From Cryobacterium sp. GrIS_2_6 (GTDB lineage Bacteria > Actinomycetota > Actinomycetes > Actinomycetales > Microbacteriaceae), in contig NZ_JAXCHP010000001.1 of NCBI RefSeq assembly GCF_035984545.1, positions 2,418,001 through 2,482,000 of the forward strand: a DNA stretch of 64,000 nt. Reading direction: 5' to 3'. Made by a program: the position numbers and the translations under genes. The notes beneath the pieces were generated by a model that was given only the letters and a program-made list of their open reading frames with translations, made no database searches and was not told where the DNA came from. Positions 16,511 to 24,889 of the stretch are shown here, piece after piece (positions within the stretch are counted from its first letter, which is position 1; every line of letters starts with the position of its first letter).

Positions 16511-18016
16511 CTAATCCGAGTACTGCGCGGATGCCTCGGCAAGCATGTCCGCCTCTGCCCACGTCGCGAGGTTCGCGCGCAATGCAGCGCCGAGCGTGGC
16601 GTCGACGCTCGTCCAGTACCGGATCGCGCGTTCGGTGACCTCTGGGCGCCGCACGCCGCTGATCGCGCCCGTGATGGTGTCGAGGAAGCGGGCCTTCGCC
16701 GCGTCGTCGAACACGTCGCGGTAGAGCGTCCCGGCCTGGCCGAAGTCGCTGTCCTCGCTGCGCAGCACGGCGGCGGCACGGAGCAGCTCGCCGTCGTTCT
16801 CCCAGCTGCCCTCGCCCGCGAGCAGCGGGTCGGCCACCGGGCCGCCGAGCGAGTTCGGCGCGTAGTTCGGGGCCTCTGGAGCGTTGAAGTGGTGCCTGCC
16901 GGCGCCGTCCTGCGAGTAGTTGTTCACCGGGGCAGCGTGCGGGGCGTTGACGGGAAGCTCGGCGTAGTTCGTGCCGACCCGGTATCGCGCGGCATCCGGG
17001 TAGGAGAAGATGCGCGCCATCAGCATCTTGTCGGGGCTCGCCGCGATGCCGGGCACGAAGTTGGCCGGCGAGAACGCGGCCTGCTCGATCTCGGCGAAGA
17101 AATTCTGCGGGTTGCGGTTGAGCGTGTGCACACCGACCTCGATGAGCGGGTAGTCGGCGTGCGGCCAGACCTTGGTCAGGTCGAAGGGGTTGAACCGGTA
17201 GGTCTTGGCGTCCTCGTACGGCATGATCTGCACCGAGACGGTCCAGGACGGGAAGTTGCCTGCCTCGATCGCGTCGTGAAGGTCGCGCCGGTAGTAGTCG
17301 GCGTCTGCGCCGGCGATGAGCTCAGCCTCCGAGCCCTCCATCTCGACGTTGCCCTGGTTGGAGGCGAAGTGGTACTTGACCCAGAAGCGCTCGCCGGCGG
17401 CGTTGATCCACTGGTAGGTGTGCGAGCCGAAGCCGGGCATCTCGCGCCACGAGCGCGGCAGGCCGCGGTCGCCCATCAGGTAGGTGACCTGGTGCGCGGA
17501 CTCCGGCGAGAGGGTCCAGAAGTCCCACTGCATCGTGGCATCGCGCAAGCCGGAGCCTGGCAGCCGCTTCTGGGAGTGGATGAAGTCGGGGAACTTGATG
17601 CCGTCGCGGATGAAGAACACCGGAGTGTTGTTGCCGACGATGTCGTAGTTGCCCTCCGTCGTGTAGAACTTGACCGAGAAGCCGCGCACGTCGCGCCAGG
17701 TGTCTGGACTGCCCTGCTCGCCTGCGACGCTCGAGAAACGCTGCAGCGTCTCGGTGCTCGTGCCCGGCTGGAAGACCGCGGCGCGGGTGTACGCGGACAC
17801 GTCGCCGGTGACCTCGAACACGCCGTGCGCCCCGCCGCCCTTGGCGTGCACGATCCGCTCCGGGATGCGCTCGCGGTTGAACTGCGCGAGCTTCTCGACG
17901 AGATAGCGGTCGTGCAGGGCCGCGACGCCGTCCGTCCCGACGGTGAGGGAATGCTCGTCGCTCGCGACGGGGGTTCCGGTCTGGGTGGTCGTCGGCTTGA
18001 TCGACTCGGTGGTCAT
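16511..18016 (-). CDS. katA: Monofunctional haem catalase
   Basis: The protein has 501 residues, typical of small-subunit clade 3 catalases. The distal His lies in [13 protein letters not shown], the substrate-channel Asn in the [15 protein letters not shown] region, and the proximal haem Tyr in [12 protein letters not shown]. The catalase core ([21 protein letters not shown]) is complete. It decomposes hydrogen peroxide in the cytoplasm. It lies 37 bases downstream of the Fur-family gene, in the same direction, which is the classic furA-katA arrangement with peroxide or iron control. Confidence 0.96.
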   Translation of the reverse strand: MTTESIKPTTTQTGTPVASDEHSLTVGTDGVAALHDRYLVEKLAQFNRERIPERIVHAKGGGAHGVFEVTGDVSAYTRAAVFQPGTSTETLQRFSSVAGEQGSPDTWRDVRGFSVKFYTTEGNYDIVGNNTPVFFIRDGIKFPDFIHSQKRLPGSGLRDATMQWDFWTLSPESAHQVTYLMGDRGLPRSWREMPGFGSHTYQWINAAGERFWVKYHFASNQGNVEMEGSEAELIAGADADYYRRDLHDAIEAGNFPSWTVSVQIMPYEDAKTYRFNPFDLTKVWPHADYPLIEVGVHTLNRNPQNFFAEIEQAAFSPANFVPGIAASPDKMLMARIFSYPDAARYRVGTNYAELPVNAPHAAPVNNYSQDGAGRHHFNAPEAPNYAPNSLGGPVADPLLAGEGSWENDGELLRAAAVLRSEDSDFGQAGTLYRDVFDDAAKARFLDTITGAISGVRRPEVTERAIRYWTSVDATLGAALRANLATWAEADMLAEASAQYSD

Positions 18017-18053
18017 GCTGCTCCTTTGTTCGACTACATGTGCACTGCGAAAG

Positions 18054-18566
18054 TCAGGGATGAGTGGGTGGGTGGTCGGCCGGGAGACGCGACTCTGCGC
18101 CCGCGGCCTGGCAGTCGGGGCAGAGCCCCCAGTAAGTGACCTCCGCGGCGTACACGGCGAAACCGGCCGCGTCGCTCGGCTCGAGGCAGGGCGCCTCGCC
18201 GACGGAGCAGTCCACGTCCCGCACGGCGGCGCAGCGCGAGCAGATCACGTGGTGGTGGTTGTCGCCGACCCGGCGTTCGTAGAGAGCGGGAGACCCGGAC
18301 GGTTCGATCCTGCGGGTAAGACCCGCCGAGGTGAAGGCCGCGAGCACGCCGTAGACCGCCTGCAGCGACGTGCCGGGCAACTCGGTCCGCACCACGGCGA
18401 AGAGCCGCTCGGCACTCGCGTGCGGGGAATCATCGAGGGCCCGAAGCACGGCGAGGCGCGGCGCGGTGACCTTGAGTCCCGACCGGCGGATGCTGTCGCC
18501 GAGCTGCCCGGGCTCGCCCGGCCGCGAGAACCCCGGGTTCTTGCTCGGCATCCCGGTCGTCGTCAT
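18054..18566 (-). CDS. furA: Fur-family regulator (FurA/PerR/CatR-like)
   Basis: The protein has 170 residues. The winged helix holds [23 protein letters not shown] and the recognition region [18 protein letters not shown]. The metal-sensing His cluster is in [12 protein letters not shown], and the structural zinc site uses CxxC pairs in ICSRC and LCPDC. The C-terminus is rich in His and Pro. Position directly in front of katA argues for a peroxide-responsive FurA/CatR-type repressor that controls both genes through the inverted repeat just upstream of its start. Confidence 0.92.
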   Translation of the reverse strand: MTTTGMPSKNPGFSRPGEPGQLGDSIRRSGLKVTAPRLAVLRALDDSPHASAERLFAVVRTELPGTSLQAVYGVLAAFTSAGLTRRIEPSGSPALYERRVGDNHHHVICSRCAAVRDVDCSVGEAPCLEPSDAAGFAVYAAEVTYWGLCPDCQAAGAESRLPADHPPTHP

Positions 18567-18580
18567 GCCCTCACGCTAAC

Positions 18581-18607
18581 AGTTGTCTTGATTTCCTCAA
18601 AACAATT
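18581..18607. promoter_or_regulatory. Fur-like operator upstream of furA-katA
   Basis: An inverted repeat with arms AGTTGTCTTGA (18581-18591) and TCAAAACAATT (18597-18607) flanks a 5-base spacer; 9 of 11 arm positions pair. It is AT-rich against a GC-rich background and lies 15 bases upstream of the furA start. The pattern matches FurA autoregulatory sites in other actinobacteria. Confidence 0.65.
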
Positions 18608-18615
18608 CACGGGAT

Positions 18616-18657
18616 GTTCAGAAAGACGTATGTTCAGAAACCCGGCACGTTCAGGAA
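18616..18657. repeat. Direct repeats GTTCAGAAA x 3, 16-17 base period
   Basis: GTTCAGAAA occurs at 18616-18624 and 18632-18640, and GTTCAGGAA at 18649-18657. The array fills the space between the furA operator and the end of the convergent-facing marR gene. It could be a decayed minisatellite or a protein-binding array. Confidence 0.6.
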
Positions 18658-18664
18658 GCGGGGG

Positions 18665-19240
18665 TCAGGATCGGGGAGCGGTGTCGCCGTCACCATCGGC
18701 GCCGCCGGAGAGGGCGCCGCGGTAGACGTCGAGCACCCGCGACAGGAAGCCAGCGATGACCTCGCGCTCCTCCGCCGGGAGGTCACGGGTGACCGTGGCG
18801 ACTCCCCCGATCACCGGCATGAGCGCTCCGACAGCCTTCTCCACCGATTTCGCTGCGGGCAGGACGACGACCTTCCGCCGGTCCGAGGTGTGCGCCTCGC
18901 GCCGGGCATGACCGAGTGCGACGAGCCGGTCGACCACCAGGGTAGTCGCGGCCGTCGAGATGTCGAGCCGCCGGGAGAGTTCGCTCGGCGTGAGCGAACC
19001 GGCCGTGATCAGGTGTTCCATTGCGGACAGGTCGGTCGGGTTCACCGCGAGGGCCTGGCCGACCTGGCGCTCGAACGCCCGGGACAGCACCACGAATTCC
19101 CGCAGCTGCGTGCCGATCTCGCCGGAATAAGGCAGGCCGATGTCGTTGTCGCCGACCAGCGGTTGGACGGCGCCGGTCGGCGCACCGATTGGTGCACTAG
19201 CCGGGCGCGGGGACTTGCGAGGCTCTGCCATGACCGCCAT
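18665..19240 (-). CDS. MarR-family transcriptional regulator
   Basis: The product has about 191 residues from ATG 19240 (AGGA precedes it by 5 bases); ATG 19231 is an alternative. The winged helix is clear: AMEHLITAGSLTPSELSRRLDISTAATTLVVDRLVALGHARREAHTSDRRKVVVLP, with the DRR wing motif. It is divergent from the MMPL exporter gene, with a 52-base gap filled by a strong palindrome. This is the usual layout of a repressor that controls itself and an exporter and is released by the exported or toxic compound. Confidence 0.92.
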   Translation of the reverse strand: MAVMAEPRKSPRPASAPIGAPTGAVQPLVGDNDIGLPYSGEIGTQLREFVVLSRAFERQVGQALAVNPTDLSAMEHLITAGSLTPSELSRRLDISTAATTLVVDRLVALGHARREAHTSDRRKVVVLPAAKSVEKAVGALMPVIGGVATVTRDLPAEEREVIAGFLSRVLDVYRGALSGGADGDGDTAPRS

Positions 19241-19242
19241 AC

Positions 19243-19281
19243 TAGTCCTGATATTGCTAAGATACTTAGCAATCAGGACTA
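19243..19281. promoter_or_regulatory. Nested palindromic MarR operator
   Basis: The core is a perfect 8-base inverted repeat, TTGCTAAG (19254-19261) and CTTAGCAA (19265-19272), with a 3-base spacer. It is nested in a perfect 9-base outer pair, TAGTCCTGA (19243-19251) and TCAGGACTA (19273-19281). The site ends 2 bases before the marR start and 11 bases before the MMPL start, so a bound dimer would block both genes. Confidence 0.85.
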
Positions 19282-19292
19282 TTGGAGGAAAA

Positions 19293-21368
19293 GTGCTCGG
19301 GATTGTGCGCATTATCACGGGTCGGCGCACGGCCTGGGTCGTCCTCGTCGGCGCCGTCATCGCCGTCGGACTGCTGTTCGCACTGCTGCCGAAGAGCGCC
19401 GGGAACGACTTCCCGACCTCCGGTTTGCCCACGTCGAGCCAGGCGGCCAGGGTCGACGCCCTCCTCGCCGACTTCCCCTCGGCGAAGCAGACCTCCGCGA
19501 TCGTCGTCTGGAACCGCGGTGGCGCCGATGCGACCGGCGCGGACAGCGCACTGACGGAGGCGGACAAGGCCGCGATCACCGCGCAGGCCGCCGAACTCGG
19601 CGCACTGTCGACCGCCCCGCGGGCGACCACGCCCCGGTTCAGCGACGACGGGCTCGCGGCGATCAGCATCGTGCCGCTCGAGGCCGCCGCCGTCAGCGCC
19701 GACGTCAAGGGCACGGCCGCGGACATCCGCTCGGCCGCCTCGAGCCACCTCCCCGCCGGCCTGAGTCCGTACGTGACCGGGCCGGTCGGGTTCCAGGCCG
19801 ACATCTCCAACGCCTTCGCGGGCGCCGATTTCCGGCTGCTGCTCGTGACCGTGATCGTCGTCGCGGTACTGCTGATCATCACCTACCGCAGCCCCGTGCT
19901 CTGGATCGTGCCGCTCGTGGTCGTCGGACTGGCCGACGGGCTCGCCGGCGTCGTCGTGAGCGCCCTCGCCGGCCCGTTCGGCATCACCCTGGACGCAAGC
20001 GTTTCGGGCATCCAGTCCGTGCTCGTCTTCGGTGCGGGCACCAACTACGCACTGCTGCTCGTCGCCCGCTACCGCGAGGAACTTCTGCACACCCAGAGCA
20101 GGAACGAGGCGATGCGGATCGCCGTGCGGAGCGCAGGCCCCGCGATCGCTGCCAGCGGAGGGACTGTCGCGCTGAGCCTGCTGACCTTGCTCTTCGCCGA
20201 GCTCTCCGGCAACCGCGCGCTCGGTTTCGCCTGCGCGATCGGTGTCGTCATCGCGATCCTGTTCGCCCTGATCGTCCTTCCCGCCGCCCTCGTCGTCTGC
20301 GGCCGCGGGCTGTTCTGGCCGTTCGTGCCGCGCTACGACCCCGCGTCGCTCCGCGTGCACACCGGATTCTGGTCCCGACTCGGCCGCGGCGTCGCCCGGC
20401 GCCCTGTGGCGATCATCGTCGCCTCTGCCCTCGGGCTCGGCGCCCTCAGTCTCGGGCTGGTCGGGGCATCCGTCGGGCTCTCGCAGGCGGACCAGCTGCT
20501 CGGCAACCCCGAATCGGTGCAGGCACAGGCCGTCGTCGACGCCTCGTTCTCGTCGGGGCTCACAAGCCAGACCATCGTGCTCGCACCGGATGCCTCGGCG
20601 CCAGAGGCCGCGAGCCTCGCCACAGCGACAGCGGGCGTCGCCACGGTGCAGCCCGGCGAGAGCGCGAACGGGCGCACCCGGCTCAACCTCTCGCTCTCGA
20701 GCGACCCGGGCAGCGAGACGACCTTCACGACCATCACCGCGCTGCGCACCGCGTACGCGGATGCCGGCGGCGCGGTCGCGGATTCCCTCGTCGGCGGCAC
20801 GGACGCGACGGCCCTCGATACCCGAACGAGTTCGCAGCGCGACCAGGACCTGATCCTGCCGATGATCCTCGCGATCGTCTTCGGCATCCTCGCCCTGCTG
20901 CTCCGCTCCCTCGTCGCGCCGGTCCTGCTGATCCTGAGCGTGCTCGCGACGTTCTTCGCGAGCCTCGGCGCTTCCAACCTGATCTTCCAGAACCTGCTCG
21001 GCTTCCCGGCGTTCAATACGAACGTCGTGCTGTTCGCGTTCCTGTTCCTCGTCGCGCTCGGGGTGGACTACAACATCTTCCTCACCACGAGGGCGCGGGA
21101 GGAGGCCCGGCTGCACGGCACCCGGGAGGGCATGGTGCGCGCCCTCTCCTCGACCGGAGCGGTGATCACGAGCGCCGGCATCCTGATCGCAGCGGTCTTC
21201 GTTGTACTCGGGGTGCTCCCGGTCGTCGCGCTCGCGCAGATCGGCGTGATCGTCTGCCTCGGCGTGCTGCTCGACACCCTGCTCGTCCGCACCCTCGTGG
21301 TTCCCGCGCTCGTGTTCCTCACCGGCGACCGGTTCTGGTGGCCGTCGCACCCGGCGCTCCGCGAGTAG
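19293..21368 (+). CDS. MMPL-family RND exporter
   Basis: The product has 691 residues from GTG 19293, preceded by GGAGGAA. It has the two-half layout of MMPL proteins: an N-terminal helix (TAWVVLVGAVIAVGLLFALLP), an extracytoplasmic loop, a block of helices with ITYRSPVLWIVPLVVVGLADG and GAGTNYALLLVARYREEL, then a second loop and the matching block (GVDYNIFLTTRAREEARLHG). The GxxxxDYxxF-like signature is present in the second half. Substrates are typically lipids or toxic amphiphiles. Control by the divergent MarR regulator is likely. Confidence 0.93.
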   Translation: MLGIVRIITGRRTAWVVLVGAVIAVGLLFALLPKSAGNDFPTSGLPTSSQAARVDALLADFPSAKQTSAIVVWNRGGADATGADSALTEADKAAITAQAAELGALSTAPRATTPRFSDDGLAAISIVPLEAAAVSADVKGTAADIRSAASSHLPAGLSPYVTGPVGFQADISNAFAGADFRLLLVTVIVVAVLLIITYRSPVLWIVPLVVVGLADGLAGVVVSALAGPFGITLDASVSGIQSVLVFGAGTNYALLLVARYREELLHTQSRNEAMRIAVRSAGPAIAASGGTVALSLLTLLFAELSGNRALGFACAIGVVIAILFALIVLPAALVVCGRGLFWPFVPRYDPASLRVHTGFWSRLGRGVARRPVAIIVASALGLGALSLGLVGASVGLSQADQLLGNPESVQAQAVVDASFSSGLTSQTIVLAPDASAPEAASLATATAGVATVQPGESANGRTRLNLSLSSDPGSETTFTTITALRTAYADAGGAVADSLVGGTDATALDTRTSSQRDQDLILPMILAIVFGILALLLRSLVAPVLLILSVLATFFASLGASNLIFQNLLGFPAFNTNVVLFAFLFLVALGVDYNIFLTTRAREEARLHGTREGMVRALSSTGAVITSAGILIAAVFVVLGVLPVVALAQIGVIVCLGVLLDTLLVRTLVVPALVFLTGDRFWWPSHPALRE

Positions 21369-21384
21369 CGAGGCACCGAGCCCC

Positions 21385-21399
21385 GGGCGCCGAGCGCCC
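21385..21399 (+). terminator. Hairpin after MMPL gene
   Basis: GGGCGC and GCGCCC pair around a 3-base loop 17 bases after the stop codon. There is no T-run, so it is only a candidate for a GC-rich actinobacterial terminator. Confidence 0.35.
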
Positions 21400-21432
21400 A
21401 GCGCCGGCAGGCCTCGCGAGTCCAGTGTGCGC

Positions 21433-21821
21433 ATGGCTGCGGTGCTCGAGCGGATGCTGCCGGCGTGGCTTGTGCGGCATCCGCTGCTGGCGGGCTGGGC
21501 CTGACTGGCCCTCTGGGGTGTCGTGGTCGCCTCAGACGCCCTCTCTCCCCCTGGGTGCCCGGTCCCGGCTGGTACGCGGTCGTCGTACTGTGGATGGCGC
21601 TCGTCGTACGGTGCAGCTGGTTCCTGCGACGGTTGCGCGGCTGGCGCGAGCTGCCGGAGGCGCACGCGGTTCCGGAGGACTTCCTGCGGACCAGCCCGCG
21701 CTTACGATCCACGATCGTGGGGCTCGCCCACCCGGGGCTGCTCCTCGCCGGTGGGCTCGGGGCATCCGTGCTCGCCGTCGTTCTCGGAGGGCCCGAGTCC
21801 ACGCTGAATCTCACTCCGTGA
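21433..21821 (+). pseudogene. Broken integral membrane protein gene
   Basis: A frame opening at ATG 21433 reads MLPAWLVRHPLLAGWA and meets a TGA at 21502-21504. The same frame continues as LALWGVVVASDA. A frameshift near 21541-21552 is then needed to enter the frame with WYAVVVLWMALVVRCSWFLRRLRGW and GLAHPGLLLAGGLGASVLAVVLGG. Together they describe a small protein with three to four membrane helices. The family is not recognised. One in-frame stop plus one frameshift argue for inactivation. Confidence 0.55.
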
Positions 21822-21848
21822 CCTGCGCCCCGGACAGGGCAGTGCGGC

Positions 21849-22238
21849 TCAGCGAGCGAGCGGGCCGCCGACCGTGGTCAGCAGCGCCTGGAACGCCCGG
21901 GGCGCGCCGCGGAGCTCCGACCGGGCCGTGAGTGCACCGGCGGCATGCAGCACCTGGGCGACGTTGATGATCTCGTACTGCACGAGCGAACCCTGGTCCT
22001 CTGCGAGGACGCGGTATTCACCGCGGTACCACCAGTCCCCCTGCACCACGATCAGGCGCTCGGCGGGATCGGCCCGGAAATGCCGGTTGATCGCGGCGGT
22101 CCCCTCGCTCGGTGCCGGCATCAGCGCCGCGAGGAGCCGCACGAACACGGTCTCCGGCGGCGCTTCGAGGTGCCCAGCGAAGGACCGCAGCACGGTGTGT
22201 CGAGGCGGCAGCTCGAACGAGACCTCCGGATCGGTCAC
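21849..22238 (-). CDS. Hypothetical protein, possible SRPBCC-like fold
   Basis: The product has 129 residues. The mix of short strands (VLRSFAGHLEAPPETVFVRLLAAL, ERLIVVQGDWWYRGEYRVLAED, SLVQYEIINVAQVL) and a C-terminal helix resembles START/SRPBCC ligand-binding proteins, but no diagnostic motif is visible. It starts 3 bases after the stop of the GNAT gene transcribed in the same direction, so both form an operon. The function is unknown. Confidence 0.7.
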   Translation of the reverse strand: MTDPEVSFELPPRHTVLRSFAGHLEAPPETVFVRLLAALMPAPSEGTAAINRHFRADPAERLIVVQGDWWYRGEYRVLAEDQGSLVQYEIINVAQVLHAAGALTARSELRGAPRAFQALLTTVGGPLAR

Positions 22239-22241
22239 GGG

Positions 22242-22820
22242 TTACTTCAGGCTTTTCTGGAGCAGCACGGTTCCGAGCCAGCGGTCGAACTTGAAGCCGA
22301 CCTTGCCCATCCGGCCGATCTCCTTGAACCCGAAGTCGACGTGCAGCTTGATCGACGCGTCGGCGCCCTGGTCGGCGATCACTGCGATGATCTCCTTGAG
22401 GCCCGCATCCTTGGAACGCGTGATGAGTTCGCCGAGCAGCACCCGGCCGAGGCCCTTGCCTGTCGAGGCCGCTCCGAGGTAGATCGAGTTCTCGACGGTG
22501 AAGCGGAACGCGCGCTTCTCTTTCCACGGCGTGACGAGGGCGTAGCCGAGGATCTGACCGACCGGGGACACGGCCACGATGAAGGGCATGCCGAGCTTGC
22601 CGAGGTAGTAGAACTTGCTGCGCCAGGCGGCGAGGGTCATCGGGTCGACGTCGAAGGTGACCGTGCTGTTGGCGACGTAGTAGTTGTAGATCTCGCGGAT
22701 GTATGGCAGGTCGGTGATCAGCGCGTCCCGCATCGAGTACTCGAATGGAGCCTCGGTCTCCGGCGCCGGGCGCAGGTGCCTGGGCAACTGCCGGCGCGGC
22801 TGGTATTCCTCTTCAAGCAT
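22242..22820 (-). CDS. GNAT-family N-acetyltransferase (phosphinothricin acetyltransferase-like)
   Basis: The product has 192 residues. After a 30-residue polar lead, the domain begins MRDALITDLPYIREIYNYYVANSTVTFD, the typical opening of the PAT/YncA group. The acetyl-CoA loop is in STGKGLGRVLLGELI, close to the consensus Q/RxxGxG/A. The end (FGFKEIGRMGKVGFKFDRWLGTVLLQK) matches the same group. Members acetylate amino groups of small toxic or amino-acid-like molecules; the substrate here is unknown. Confidence 0.87.
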   Translation of the reverse strand: MLEEEYQPRRQLPRHLRPAPETEAPFEYSMRDALITDLPYIREIYNYYVANSTVTFDVDPMTLAAWRSKFYYLGKLGMPFIVAVSPVGQILGYALVTPWKEKRAFRFTVENSIYLGAASTGKGLGRVLLGELITRSKDAGLKEIIAVIADQGADASIKLHVDFGFKEIGRMGKVGFKFDRWLGTVLLQKSLK

Positions 22821-22847
22821 GGCTGGCTCCTCCCACGGACTTCCAGA

Positions 22848-23528
22848 TTACCCGAGAGTCCAGTCGACGGGCGCTGCGCCCTGCTCGGCGAGGAGCGCGT
22901 TCGCGCGGCTGAAGGGCCTCGACCCGAAAAAGCCCCGCCGCGCGGACAGCGGGCTCGGATGCGCTGACTCGATCACGGGCGTGTCGGAAAGCAACGGCCG
23001 CAGCCTCGCGGCGTCCTTCCCCCAAAGGATCGCGACGAGCGGCGTGCCGCGGGCGACGAGGGCACGGATGGCCTGGTCCGTGACGGCCTCCCAGCCGTGC
23101 CCGCGGTGCGAACCCGGCTCGCCGGCGCGCACGGTGAGCACCCGGTTGAGCAGCAGCACACCCTGGGCCGACCAGGCCGAGAGGTCTCCGGTGCGCAGGG
23201 TGACGCCGACGTCCGACTGGAGCTCGGCGCCGATGTTCACGAGGCTCCGGGGCACGGGCCGCACGGCGGGGTCGACCGCGAATGCGAGGCCGAGCGGATG
23301 CCCCGGCGTCGGGTACGGGTCCTGGCCGACAAGGAGCACGCGTACCGCCCGGAACGGTTCGCGGAAGGCGCGCAGCACGGTCGCTGGCGCCGGCAGCCAG
23401 GGTCGCCCGGCGGCCGACTCCGCGTCGAGGAAACCGGTCGCCTGGGCCAGCGCGCCCGCAGCGGGGGCGAGGGCCGCTGCCCAGCCGGGGTCGATCGATG
23501 GCGGGTCGATCGATGGCGGGTCGATCAC
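22848..23528 (-). CDS. ung: Uracil-DNA glycosylase
   Basis: The product has 226 residues. The water-activating Asp is D70 in [16 protein letters not shown], where the usual His after Tyr is Pro, a pattern I recall from other actinobacterial Ung proteins. The uracil-contact Asn region NRVLTVR and the DNA-intercalation loop [18 protein letters not shown] are intact. It removes uracil from DNA. The N-terminus ([15 protein letters not shown]) comes from a 15-base tandem repeat, so the protein start varies by whole repeat units. The GTG start is 3 bases after the stop of the upstream peptidase gene. Confidence 0.93.
   Translation of the reverse strand: MIDPPSIDPPSIDPGWAAALAPAAGALAQATGFLDAESAAGRPWLPAPATVLRAFREPFRAVRVLLVGQDPYPTPGHPLGLAFAVDPAVRPVPRSLVNIGAELQSDVGVTLRTGDLSAWSAQGVLLLNRVLTVRAGEPGSHRGHGWEAVTDQAIRALVARGTPLVAILWGKDAARLRPLLSDTPVIESAHPSPLSARRGFFGSRPFSRANALLAEQGAAPVDWTLG
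23489..23525. repeat. Tandem repeat, 15 bp x 2.5, at the 5' end of ung
   Basis: The unit GGGTCGATCGATGGC is repeated two and a half times and encodes repeated Ile-Asp-Pro-Pro-Ser at the Ung N-terminus. The unit length keeps the frame. Confidence 0.8.
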
Positions 23529-23531
23529 GGC

Positions 23532-24281
23532 CTAGGCGCCGAAGGTGCTGACGAGCACGCCGTTCTCGGACTGGCTGACCCGCCAGACGCTGCCGGAGCC
23601 GACCACGCGGAGGGCGCCTTCCCCGACGATGAGCGCGGTGTTCTCGTCGACAGCGAGGCCGCCGTCGATGAGGCCGGCTTCCGTTGCGGCGATCAGGCGG
23701 GACAGGGTTCCCCACTGGGCGGCGTGCACGTCGACGGTGACGTCGAGCAGGCCGATGCCGGGCTGGATGGTGAGTTCGTCGAGGCCTTCAGAGGCCGCTT
23801 CTGCGCTGACCTCGACCTCGCCCAGGCGCCAGCCGCCGACGAGGGCACGCTCTGCGGCGATCATGGCGCCGGCCGAGTAGCCGAGGTACGGCACGCCGGC
23901 GGACACCTGGCGGCGGATCTCGCCTGCGATCGGGGTGAGCGCGGCAAGGTAGGCGGGGGTGAGCCCGCCGCCGACGACGATGCCGTCGACGCCCGCGATC
24001 GCGGGCAGGGTCGCCGCGTCGCTCAGTGTGAGTTCGGTGATCTTCGCCTCGAAGACCCCGGCCGTGCCGAGCGCCTCGGCGAGCTTCGCGGCGTGCTGGG
24101 CGGCGTCGTCAACAGCGTCGTCAACAGCAGCGGTGCCGGGCGCACGCACCGCGATGATCGCGATCCGGGGTTCGTCGCGACCGGCGGCCGTGGCACGCAC
24201 GGTCGCCTCGGCGAGGAACGGACCGAACAGGGCCGCGCTGTGTTCGGCAGCCCGGCCGCCGCCGACGAGGTGGATGCTCAT
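23532..24281 (-). CDS. S51-family peptidase (peptidase E/cyanophycinase-like)
   Basis: From ATG 24281 the protein has 249 residues. The nucleophile Ser lies in GYSAGAMIAAERALVGG, the hallmark of the S51 family, and an earlier glycine-rich turn is in GIVVGGGLTPAYLAAL. Peptidase E hydrolyses Asp-X dipeptides, while cyanophycinases degrade cyanophycin; this sequence is too divergent to choose. Its start overlaps the stop of the phosphoribosyltransferase gene by ATGA, and ung follows after 3 bases, so the three are one transcription unit. Confidence 0.85.
   Translation of the reverse strand: MSIHLVGGGRAAEHSAALFGPFLAEATVRATAAGRDEPRIAIIAVRAPGTAAVDDAVDDAAQHAAKLAEALGTAGVFEAKITELTLSDAATLPAIAGVDGIVVGGGLTPAYLAALTPIAGEIRRQVSAGVPYLGYSAGAMIAAERALVGGWRLGEVEVSAEAASEGLDELTIQPGIGLLDVTVDVHAAQWGTLSRLIAATEAGLIDGGLAVDENTALIVGEGALRVVGSGSVWRVSQSENGVLVSTFGA
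24103..24126. repeat. Tandem repeat, 12 bp x 2, in peptidase gene
   Basis: GCGTCGTCAACA occurs twice exactly and encodes a duplicated Val-Asp-Asp-Ala in the peptidase. Confidence 0.75.
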
Positions 24282-24889
24282 GCGACGACGCCCGCGACGG
24301 CAGGCGCGACGACGACATTCTCCACTGCGGAGGGGGCGACGACGGTCGCGACGATGGGGGCGAGCAGGGCCCTCACTTCTGGCGCGTCGACGATCGGCAG
24401 CGCCGACCACGGGAACACGATCCAGTCGTCGGTCTCGCGCCAGGTGTAGTCCGGAATGAGGACCGTGCGCGGCTTGGTGTACAGGGTCGCGGAGCGCACC
24501 TCGGCAGCCGACTCCCGCAACATCGCCAGTACGAGCGCGAGGGTGCGCCCCGAGTCGGAGACGTCGTCGACGAGCAGCACGCTGAGTCCGGCAAGAGCCG
24601 GCGCGTCGAGCATCGGACCGGAGAGCACGGGCTCGGGCAGGCGTTCGTCGACCCCGGTGTAGAACTGCACGTTGATGCTGCCGCAGTTCTTCGTGCCGAG
24701 CGCGTACGACATCGCGCCAGCGAGCAGCAGGCCGCCGCGCGCGATCGCGATCACGACGTCCGGGTGGAATCCGCTCGACAGCACGTCGACGGCCAGTTGC
24801 CGCGAGGCAGCGGCGAAGTCCTCCCAGCCGAGGATTTCCCGCTGGATGCCGGTCGTGTCAGTTGCTGAGTCGTCTGCTTCGAATGCCAT
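24278..24889 (-). CDS. Phosphoribosyltransferase family protein
   Basis: The product has 203 residues from ATG 24889; a GTG six codons upstream is possible. The PRPP-binding motif is LLVDDVSDSGRTL. The hood region is short and the segment VVIAIARGGLLLAGAMSYALG resembles hypoxanthine/xanthine phosphoribosyltransferases and the Gpt group. The C-terminal 35 residues are an Ala/Val-rich tail. It probably salvages a purine base. The 5' end overlaps the 3' end of prpC by 32 bases in another frame. Confidence 0.85.
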   Translation of the reverse strand: MAFEADDSATDTTGIQREILGWEDFAAASRQLAVDVLSSGFHPDVVIAIARGGLLLAGAMSYALGTKNCGSINVQFYTGVDERLPEPVLSGPMLDAPALAGLSVLLVDDVSDSGRTLALVLAMLRESAAEVRSATLYTKPRTVLIPDYTWRETDDWIVFPWSALPIVDAPEVRALLAPIVATVVAPSAVENVVVAPAVAGVVA

